Assembly: GCF_024345835.1 (NCBI RefSeq)
Contig: NZ_JAGQBW010000007.1
Coordinates: 81,366 to 145,365, forward strand
Reading direction: 5' to 3'
DNA: 64,000 nucleotides
Source of the DNA: Synechococcus sp. HJ21-Hayes
Lineage (GTDB): Bacteria > Cyanobacteriota > Cyanobacteriia > PCC-6307 > Cyanobiaceae
Below the pieces are notes generated by a model, which made no database searches, had not been told where the DNA came from, and worked only from the letters and a program-made list of their open reading frames with translations. This document shows, one piece after another, positions 58,245-64,000 of this stretch. Positions within the stretch are counted from its first letter, which is position 1, and each line of letters starts with the position of its first letter. A program made the translations under genes and the position numbers.

Positions 58245-58430
58245 TCAAACTGCGGTCAGGCCGCCATCCAGACGGATCACTTGACCACAGATGAAGTTGG
58301 AAGCATCGGATGCAAGGAATAGCACCAAATCAGCGTAGGCAGCGTGGCCCACAGGTGCCAGCACAGCAGCAGCCGAAGAGATCAGGACGCGCCGATTGTC
58401 GAGGCTGAAGCGTCCGGATGCATCGGGCAT
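58245..58430 (-). pseudogene. short-chain dehydrogenase remnant with internal deletion
   Basis: A 61-residue frame reads NRRVLISSAAAVLAPVGHAAY and then jumps to ADLVLFLASDASNFICGQVI, followed by RLDGGLTAV. These are the central (SxxxY) and extreme C-terminal parts of a classical SDR (FabG-like), with the roughly 80-90 residues between them missing, as is the N-terminal Rossmann half. It cannot form an active enzyme. It marks the beginning of the disturbed right end. Confidence 0.75.
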
Positions 58431-58680
58431 CAGGATGACTGGATGACGGAATTAAGGACCGACGCGGATCTCCCAGCCTGAGAGAACGGTGGGCCGATCT
58501 CTAGGGCCACGGGTGATGGTGTAGCTGAAGCGGCTGCGGCACCAGCATGGCCACGACACACGCGCCGAGATCGGAGCGGCCTTCGGCGTGCTCAACACCG
58601 ACACCCCCTGGATCCACCGCGAAGGCGTTGGCAACTCTGCCAGGCGTGAAGAAACTGAACAGCGAATGCTTTGACTTGCG
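58431..58680. other. gap before the MFS gene
   Basis: The 250 bases contain short frames on both strands, one on the minus strand ending LSGWEIRVGP, none with a recognisable family. It probably holds the MFS promoter and decayed sequence. Confidence 0.4.
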
Positions 58681-60021
58681 GTGTCTCTCGCTTCCGCCCC
58701 CCTCGACCGCGCGCTGGTCGGAATTCGCAGGCACCTGTTGCCGTTTCTGTTCCTGCTGTATCTGGTCGCCTATCTCGACCGGGTGAACATCTCCTTTGCT
58801 GCCGCCGGTGTGAGCGCAGCCCTGGGGCTGACCACCGCCAGCTACGGCGTTGCCGCTGGCATCTTCTTCCTCGGCTATGTGCTGTTCGAGATCCCCAGCA
58901 ATCTGATGCTCGAGCGGGTGGGCGCGCGCCGCTGGATCGGCCGCATCCTGCTCAGCTGGGGGGTGGTGGCCGGCCTGATGGCTTTCATGACCAGCGCTCA
59001 GCAGTTCAATGGGCTGCGGCTGCTGCTCGGCGTGGCGGAGGCGGGCTTCTTCCCCGGCATTGTTTTGTATCTCAGCCAGTGGGTGCCGGCCGCGCAGCGC
59101 TCCCGCACCCTGGCGGGGTTCATGTTGGCGATCCCGATGGCGGGCCTTCTGGGGGGGCCGATCTCGGCGGGATTGCTGTCGCTGCATGGTGTGGGCGGAT
59201 TGGCCGGCTGGCGCTGGCTGTTCCTGCTCGAGGCCCTGCCGGCGATCGCGCTGGCCTTTGTGGTGTGGCGGCGTCTGCCCGACCGGCCCCATCAGGCGCC
59301 CTGGCTCTCGGCTGAGGAGGCCTCAGCCCTGGAGCAGGTGCTGCAGGAGGAACAGATCCAACTCCACGGCAGTGGCCGGCAGGTGCATGGCCTGTTGGCG
59401 GGCCTGCGCCAACCGCGGCTTTGGCTGCTGGGGATTCTCTACATGGCGATCGCCACCGGCTTCTACGGATTCAGCTTCTGGATCCCGCGCTTCGTGGCCG
59501 AGGCTCTGTCACCGGCGACGGCTTCACCGGTGCTGGCCAATCTGATGAGTGCGGTTCCCTATGCCCTGGCGGTGGCCGCGATGCTGCTGGTGGGCGCCTC
59601 CTCCGATCGGAGCGGCGAGCAGCGGCTGCATGTGGCGGTGGCCCTGGCGGTGGCGGCCGTGTCGTTGGGCCTGGCCAGCGCCGGCAGTGGCCTGGTGCGC
59701 CTGGCCCTGATCAGTGTGTCCACCGCCGCCACCTTCTCCTGCCTGGGGCCGTTCTGGGCGATTCCCTCCCAGTTCCTGGGCGGCCGGGCGGCGGCGGGCG
59801 GCATTGCCTGGATCAACTCGGTGGGCAATATCGGCGGCTTCCTGGCACCGATCGTGATGGGCCGGCTGATGCTGCGGCCGGGCGGCGACGGCCTGGCGCT
59901 CGCTGGCCTGGCGGCTGTGCTGTTGCTGGCCTCGGCCCTGGCCCTGTTGCTGCCGCGCATGCAGGGGCTGGCTGATCAACTCACGACGAACAGCTGTAGT
60001 GCGACACCCCACCGGCGTTGA
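58681..60021 (+). CDS. MFS transporter, anion:cation symporter family
   Basis: A GTG-started 446-residue protein with 12 spans: [20 protein letters not shown] at helix 1, the loop-2 motif [15 protein letters not shown], and [20 protein letters not shown] at helix 4, typical of the ACS family (phthalate, tartrate and other organic anions). Substrate is unknown. The last 41 bases overlap the convergent selO gene. Confidence 0.88.
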   Translation: MSLASAPLDRALVGIRRHLLPFLFLLYLVAYLDRVNISFAAAGVSAALGLTTASYGVAAGIFFLGYVLFEIPSNLMLERVGARRWIGRILLSWGVVAGLMAFMTSAQQFNGLRLLLGVAEAGFFPGIVLYLSQWVPAAQRSRTLAGFMLAIPMAGLLGGPISAGLLSLHGVGGLAGWRWLFLLEALPAIALAFVVWRRLPDRPHQAPWLSAEEASALEQVLQEEQIQLHGSGRQVHGLLAGLRQPRLWLLGILYMAIATGFYGFSFWIPRFVAEALSPATASPVLANLMSAVPYALAVAAMLLVGASSDRSGEQRLHVAVALAVAAVSLGLASAGSGLVRLALISVSTAATFSCLGPFWAIPSQFLGGRAAAGGIAWINSVGNIGGFLAPIVMGRLMLRPGGDGLALAGLAAVLLLASALALLLPRMQGLADQLTTNSCSATPHRR

Positions 60022-61675
60022 AGAACTCCCTGGGCTTGAGGCGGTCGTAGGTCGCCGCCAGTTCCGGGGCTGGCTCGTTGTAGGGATGGCTGAACACCGC
60101 CTGCAGCTCCTGGATCAAGCTGGTGTCTCCCTGCGCCGCCTGTTGGTAGGCCGGTGCGACCAACCATTCGCGCCAGGTGATGGCTGGGTTCACGCGCTGC
60201 ATCGCGGCGGATGTCTCGCGGAGGTCGCCATGGGCCGCGATGGCAGCACGCCAGCGGCCGAGCCATTGGGTCCACTGCCCATTGAGCTCCTCTGAACTCG
60301 GCAGGTAGAAGCTCTCCTTCAGGGCTGAGAGGTGCTCGGGGATGGTGGCGGGAATGGCCGACAGCCTTCGGAAGGCAATCGTGTAGTCCGCCCTGGAGCT
60401 CACCAGGAGCTCCAGCAGATCGTTCACCAGTTCGGCATCAGGGGCGGCCAGGCCGAGCTTGTGGGCCCACATCGCCGCGAGTTCCTGCTCCATCGCTGCG
60501 GCAAACCCTTCGCGGATCTGATCGAGCCGTGCCAGGGCCTCGCTGTTGGTGTCAAGCAACGGCCGCAGCGCTGTCCAGAACATGTGGAAGTTGGCCTCGG
60601 CCGCCTGCGGTTGGTTGAAGAAGCTGAAGTGCTCGCCGCCGCCGGTCCAGGGCTGAAAGCGGGGATCGAACAAGTCGCAGAAGCCGAAGGGGCCGTAGTC
60701 GAGGGTGTAGCCGCCGGCGGCGCAGTTGTCGCTGTTGAAATTCCCCTGGCAGTAGCCCACCCGGATCCAGTTGGCCACCAGGGCGGTGAGCCGCGTGCGG
60801 AACAACCCCGCCAGCTCCAGCACCTGCTCGCTGAACGGGAGAGCGGGATCAATCTCCGGCCGGTAGTTGCGCTCGATCAGGTGGGCCACGATCAGGCGCA
60901 GCTCCTCCAGCGCGCCTGGATGGGCCTGGCGGCGGACGCGGCGGGCGAACAGCTCCAGCTGGCCAACCCGCAGAAACGAGGGGGCCACGCGGGTTGTGAT
61001 CGCCGCTGGGTTGTCCACCAGGATGTCTGGGTCGAACGACTGGGACCCCGGCGCGTACCAGGGCCGGCGCACGGTTTCGGCGCCGGACCCATAGAGCGTC
61101 AAGGAGCGGGAGGTGGGAATGCCCAGGGCGTGCATGAACTCCTGGGCCAGAAACTCGCGCACGCTGGAGCGCAGCACGGCCCGGCCATCGGCGCCGCGGC
61201 AGTAGGGCGTGGGGCCGCCTCCTTTCAGCTGCATCTCCCAGCGCCGGCCGTTGAACACGCCCTCAAACACGGAAATGGCTCGGCCATCGCCATAGCCGTT
61301 GCCGGTGCCAAATGGACACTGCTGGATGTATTCAGCGCCGTAGATCGAGAGGGCATAGCCGGTGGCCCAGCCATAGGGGCGCATCGGCTGCCGCGCCACG
61401 CTGATGTCGCCGGACAACAGCCGCAGGAACGCCTCGTCGTGGGCCAGGGCGTCGTCCAGACCCAGCTCCTGGAACAGGGCAGGACTGTGGGCCACATACT
61501 CCGGATTTGGAAGCGGCGTGGGTGTCACCGGCACGTAATGGCCCGAGAACACCTGGCGGGGCCGGTGATCGTGGCCATCCAGCGTGGCTTGCGGATCCGG
61601 CTGCAGCCCCTCCAGCAGCGAATAATCGGCCCGTTGCGCGAACTCAGCGAAGGTTGTGATCGGAGGGGTGCTCAC
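59981..61675 (-). CDS. selO: protein adenylyltransferase SelO
   Basis: A 564-residue pseudokinase-fold enzyme that transfers AMP to proteins. The family landmarks are visible: [40 protein letters not shown] and [18 protein letters not shown]. The C-terminus ends YSCSS, where animal SelO has selenocysteine-Ser-Ser; here the residue is cysteine. Substrates in cyanobacteria are not known. It overlaps the MFS gene tail to tail. Confidence 0.93.
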   Translation of the reverse strand: MSTPPITTFAEFAQRADYSLLEGLQPDPQATLDGHDHRPRQVFSGHYVPVTPTPLPNPEYVAHSPALFQELGLDDALAHDEAFLRLLSGDISVARQPMRPYGWATGYALSIYGAEYIQQCPFGTGNGYGDGRAISVFEGVFNGRRWEMQLKGGGPTPYCRGADGRAVLRSSVREFLAQEFMHALGIPTSRSLTLYGSGAETVRRPWYAPGSQSFDPDILVDNPAAITTRVAPSFLRVGQLELFARRVRRQAHPGALEELRLIVAHLIERNYRPEIDPALPFSEQVLELAGLFRTRLTALVANWIRVGYCQGNFNSDNCAAGGYTLDYGPFGFCDLFDPRFQPWTGGGEHFSFFNQPQAAEANFHMFWTALRPLLDTNSEALARLDQIREGFAAAMEQELAAMWAHKLGLAAPDAELVNDLLELLVSSRADYTIAFRRLSAIPATIPEHLSALKESFYLPSSEELNGQWTQWLGRWRAAIAAHGDLRETSAAMQRVNPAITWREWLVAPAYQQAAQGDTSLIQELQAVFSHPYNEPAPELAATYDRLKPREFFNAGGVSHYSCSS

Positions 61676-61715
61676 GGGGCTCGCGGGTTCTGGCCGGCAG
61701 GGATCAGTGGAGGCT

Positions 61716-61988
61716 AGGGATGGAGGCTTCCACCTGCAGAGTCTTCAACCCAGCGTCCATCACCTGGTTGCCCTGCGCGGGGATGTGGTGTTCAGCTACG
61801 CCAAGGGCCGCATCAGCCAGATCGGGCTGGTGGAACCAGAGGCGGGTACGGAGCGGGAGCCGGCCTGCCGGGTTACGGGGCTGCAGCGGCAGGAGTGTCT
61901 GGTGGCGAGCCACAGCAAACCCTGGCGCCACGGCCACAACCGCGAGCGGCTCGAAGGCGCCAATGGCCTGCAGGTGCTGCGGCGCTGA
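61716..61988 (+). pseudogene. HNH endonuclease remnant
   Basis: The frame joins two pieces of one enzyme type. First, DGGF...LRGDVVFSYAKGRISQIGLV resembles the N-terminal recognition domain of HNH restriction-like nucleases. Then REPACRVTGLQRQECLVASH and SKPWRHGHNRERLEGANGL is the start of an HNH_2 domain. The segment that should separate them, and everything after NGL (including the usual LDALFD part), is missing; the frame stops at VLRR. A dead endonuclease is the simplest reading. Confidence 0.65.
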
Positions 61989-62457
61989 ACGTTGGTCCTT
62001 CGAGCAGGCGGCACCTGTGGGGTAGCCGTTGTGGTGGAGGACGAGGTGGTTGAGAGGCTGGCGGGGAAAGCCGGCACAGGTATAGACAACGCGGGTGGCC
62101 ACGGGTATGAAGCGGCTGCGCCTGTAGGTGCCACCGGTATCTCAGTTGCCGTTTGCAGCGTGACGGCCTACCAGCTGCAGGGGCACATGGGGAGGTGCGA
62201 GTGGCAGAGACAAGCGGTGCACTCCAGCTCAACAGCATTGTTCTGAAGGCCATCAACACAAAGGCCTTAGGCAAGAAGGAGCGAGCCAATGGCCTGATCC
62301 GCATTCAGCGGGTCCGCATAACATCCCGATGGATTACAGGGGCCACGCGAAAAGACAGCCTCCGACGGGCCTATTGTGTTGTTGCCTGTGGAGGCGGAGG
62401 CTCTTATACGGACATGACAAGGGCGCAGCAGGGATTAGGCGGGTCCGCCCATTCAGC
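61989..62457. other. about 470 bases without a convincing gene
   Basis: Frames exist on both strands but none has a recognisable family. The region contains two copies of GCGGGTCCGC (62308-62317 and 62439-62448), each close to CATTCAGCG, arranged with the second copy directly before the first GTTAGAG site. It may be the remains of cassettes or an insertion-site region. Confidence 0.45.
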
Positions 62458-62464
62458 GTTAGAG
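62458..62464 (+). other. GTTAGAG core site (cassette boundary candidate)
   Basis: The heptamer GTTAGAG within GCGTTAGAG is identical to the closing heptamer of the attC-like element at 63059-63158, and marks the left edge of the orphan-gene cassette. In integrons, recombination cuts after the first G of such GTTRRRY sites. Its own left partner is not clear. Confidence 0.45.
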
Positions 62465-62484
62465 TGAGTTGACGCCATTTACTC

Positions 62485-63012
62485 ATGACCACGGCTCGCA
62501 TTGGTTATGTCGCAGAAAGCAAGGCAGTTGTTTCTTGTTATCATCACTATGATGGTTACCCGCAGTGGCTTGGTAGAATTCTTGCCTCATTCTACTGTTC
62601 ATTTGGAGATGTCAAGGCATTGATAGATGGCGGGGATATGCAATGCTGCTTTTCAAATACTGATTTTGAAGGGTGTATAGTTCTTGATGAATTCGGTGCA
62701 CCTAGCCGGATCTGGACGCCTCTTTATTATTCTGAAAGAGGTTCTGGCGAATTCGGCTCGATGATTCACAAAGATCTTGATGACTTCCTGGGGTATTGCG
62801 GTTTTGGACGGGGTGTGCACCTACACAAAGAAAGACTTGAATTTGCTTACCTGTATGCTGATGAGAAATGGACTTGCTATGACATTTTCAAGGATCAGGT
62901 TTATCAAGCGCCTTTTGATAGTTCAGCCACAGATGCTGCTGAACACATCATCCGCAAGCTAGATCTATACGAACGGATAGACGGTGAATTAAAATGGCAA
63001 ATGTCTTTATGA
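62485..63012 (+). CDS. orphan AT-rich gene in a cassette-like unit
   Basis: A 175-residue protein, clearly richer in A/T than every neighbouring gene. It contains CYHHYDGYPQWLG near residue 18, a motif type (Y-x-H-x-DGYP) seen in small proteins of phages and mobile elements. The remainder has many aromatic and acidic residues and no known catalytic motif. It starts 27 bases after a GTTAGAG site and ends about 46 bases before an attC-like palindrome, with no terminator or good ribosome site. Confidence 0.65.
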   Translation: MTTARIGYVAESKAVVSCYHHYDGYPQWLGRILASFYCSFGDVKALIDGGDMQCCFSNTDFEGCIVLDEFGAPSRIWTPLYYSERGSGEFGSMIHKDLDDFLGYCGFGRGVHLHKERLEFAYLYADEKWTCYDIFKDQVYQAPFDSSATDAAEHIIRKLDLYERIDGELKWQMSL

Positions 63013-63058
63013 GCAATCGAATCGCATTCGGCATTTCAATGGTGTCTGCCTTAGTCCA

Positions 63059-63158
63059 CTCTAACGACGCAATGCACCTGTCCCGCTCCCCGAAAGTATG
63101 CACCCAGTGAATAGCTCTGGCAATAGCCCCTGCGGGCAGGTGATCGCTGGCGTTAGAG
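63059..63158 (+). other. attC-like recombination site
   Basis: A 100-base imperfect palindrome. The outer arms CTCTAAC (63059-63065) and GTTAGAG (63152-63158) are fully complementary. Inside them CACCTGTCCCGC pairs with GCGGGCAGGTG except for one bulged T, with a short unpaired spacer between the two stems and about 44 bases of variable centre. Paired R boxes, spacer, paired L boxes with an extrahelical base and a variable loop are the architecture of integron attC sites. The R boxes differ from RYYYAAC/GTTRRRY only at the outermost base. Confidence 0.6.
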
Positions 63159-63221
63159 AGATGGGGGCGAAGCGGTTGCAGCCCAGAGCTAGTATACTCT
63201 CTGTATAGCCGCTGGGTTGCT

Positions 63222-63467
63222 GTGCGGACACGGGTCCAGAAATGGGGAAACAGTCTCGGGGTGCGGATCCCGCGCGGCCTGGCTGAGGAGGTTGGCCTCG
63301 GCGCTGGCTCTGAAGTTAGCTTGAGTGCCAAGGATGGCGAGCTTGTCGTGAAACCGTCGGTTCCTGCTCGCCTCAGCCTCGACGATCTCTTGGCAGAGGT
63401 CTCAGAGGAGAACCTCCATTCCTCTATCGATACGGGTTCAGCTGTCGGTGCGGAGATCTTCTGTTGA
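63222..63467 (+). CDS. MazE-type antitoxin (AbrB/SpoVT fold)
   Basis: An 81-residue protein with the swapped-hairpin DNA-binding domain: VQKWGNSLGVRIPRGLAEEV then GAGSEVSLSAKDGELVVKP, and a flexible C-terminus that would wrap the toxin. The start is GTG. The stop overlaps the TTG start of the toxin gene (TTGA). It should bind its own promoter together with the toxin. It lies in the second cassette-like unit. Confidence 0.88.
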   Translation: MRTRVQKWGNSLGVRIPRGLAEEVGLGAGSEVSLSAKDGELVVKPSVPARLSLDDLLAEVSEENLHSSIDTGSAVGAEIFC

Positions 63468-63823
63468 CTGCTGCGTATGTCCCTGATCGGGGTGACTTGG
63501 TCTGGCTGGAGTTCACACCGCAGACGGGTAGTGAGCAGGCTGGAAGGCGTCCTGCTTTGGTGATCTCGCCGAAGGCCTACAACGCGAAGGTTGGCTTGGC
63601 CTTGTTTTGTCCGGTGACATCACGTGTTAAGGGCTATCCCTTCGAGGTTGCCTTGCCAGATGGTGGTGGTGTGGTCGGTGTCGTTCTTGCTGATCAATTG
63701 AAGAGCCTTGATTGGCGTGCCAGGAAGGCGAAGCTGATTGAGCGCGCTTTGCCTGAGGTGCTGGCAATGGTTACTGCAAGGATTCTGCCCTTGCTTGTTC
63801 CCGACAATGCTGCCACTCTCTAA
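63464..63823 (+). CDS. MazF/PemK-type mRNA interferase toxin
   Basis: A 119-residue ribonuclease toxin: PDRGDLVWLEFTPQTGSEQA then GRRPALVISPKAYN, LALFCPVTSRVKGYPFEVAL and VVLADQLKSLDWRAR, the complete MazF core. It cleaves mRNA when not bound by the antitoxin. The TTG start overlaps the antitoxin stop. The TAA stop is part of the R box of the following attC-like element, as is usual for compact integron cassettes. Confidence 0.9.
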   Translation: MTAAYVPDRGDLVWLEFTPQTGSEQAGRRPALVISPKAYNAKVGLALFCPVTSRVKGYPFEVALPDGGGVVGVVLADQLKSLDWRARKAKLIERALPEVLAMVTARILPLLVPDNAATL

Positions 63824-63875
63824 CACGGCCATGCACCTGACCCGCCCCCAAAGACAGGGCTGATTCAAAGTGTGG
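63818..63875 (+). other. left half of a second attC-like site, interrupted
   Basis: CTCTAAC (63818-63824) is followed after six bases by ATGCACCTGACCCGC and CCCAAAG, matching the left half of the element at 63059 (ATGCACCTGTCCCGC, CCCGAAAG) almost base for base. The expected right half with GCGGGCAGGTG and GTTAGAG is absent; a transposase-like gene begins instead, so an insertion has probably split or deleted the site. Confidence 0.5.
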
Positions 63876-64000
63876 TCACGGGTTGAGCTCTGGTTGTCGT
63901 CGCGCCATCGCCAGCAGTGCCTTGATGTCATGCATCACCGCTTGCAGGCCCTCGCGGATCGAGTCGAAACCGGCCAGGCGCAGCAGATTGAGACCAGCGG
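63876..64000 (-). CDS. transposase C-terminus, possibly ISAs1 family (partial)
   Basis: The last 41 residues of a minus-strand protein: AGLNLLRLAGFDSIREGLQA then VMHDIKALLAMARRQPELNP. The pattern NLLRxxGFxSIxxGLxAxxHDIxxLL is that of the end of ISAs1-like (H-repeat) transposases. The rest lies beyond the window. The element's end should be between the attC-like half-site and the stop codon, but its inverted repeat cannot be defined from one side. Confidence 0.55.
   Translation of the reverse strand, partial: AGLNLLRLAGFDSIREGLQAVMHDIKALLAMARRQPELNP

Noticed and set aside
61704..62102. 132-residue minus-strand frame over the HNH remnant
   Set aside because: It is antisense to a frame with recognisable HNH_2 motifs and has no family features.
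62458..63888. CRISPR array as explanation for the repeats
   Set aside because: Only two related elements, about 760 bases apart with genes between them; no short regular repeats or spacers.

Overview
The window reads as a high-GC, coding-dense chromosome segment from a unicellular picocyanobacterium, most likely of the Synechococcus/Cyanobium group. The placement rests on genes seen here: petN, psaK, thf1/psb29, a Psb32-type TPM protein, a Ycf49-like protein with its DUF3593 partner, several cyanobacterial small families (DUF1830, DUF2103, DUF2256, DUF2811), a deazaflavin synthase (cofH), and a 6S-RNA-like rod directly behind purK. Most of the sequence is core genome in short convergent and divergent operons with many 4-base stop/start overlaps.

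Layout. 0-6.7 kb: a partial gamma-glutamylcyclotransferase, then an overlapping minus-strand exonuclease-ligase-helicase repair operon that follows nadA. 6.7-18.5 kb: a phosphoesterase/glycosyltransferase pair, an exported lambda-type lysozyme, a Psb32-like protein, a MidA-like methyltransferase, aroB, a phosphoribosyltransferase, recQ, a lone sugar-type ABC permease, purK and the 6S RNA candidate. 19-36.5 kb: clpS, petN, cofH, thf1, clpP, ftsH, a MacB-type permease, pyruvate kinase, mazG, yggT, scpB, ilvA, dxs and an FAD enzyme. 36.5-50 kb: psaK, a glutamate-receptor-like channel operon, a cold-shock-type RRM protein, a Nif11-leader-like peptide, a three-gene ABC-2 exporter, a short SepF protein, a fused pyrF-pyrE gene and a run of small proteins, one of them NblA-like. 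50-58 kb: GH57 and GT2 genes, a P450, a CPA antiporter, a Coq4 homologue and an MpaB/DUF2236 protein.

The right end (58-64 kb) is different. It carries a collapsed SDR gene, a tetranucleotide repeat, an MFS transporter, selO and a collapsed HNH endonuclease, followed by what looks like part of an integron-style gene-cassette array. An AT-rich orphan gene and a MazE/MazF module each sit upstream of a related attC-like imperfect palindrome. The second palindrome is cut short where a transposase gene begins. No integrase gene is visible, so the array would be a cluster of attC sites lacking integrase, or part of a larger array beyond the edge. This is the most unusual part of the window.

Functionally, the window links photosynthetic electron transport and its quality control (petN, psaK, thf1, psb32, ftsH, clpP/clpS), isoprenoid and cofactor supply (dxs, nadA, cofH), amino-acid and nucleotide synthesis (aroB, ilvA, purK, pyrFE) and genome maintenance (ligase operon, recQ, scpB, mazG). 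All functions are assigned by reading motifs by eye; no database search was run.
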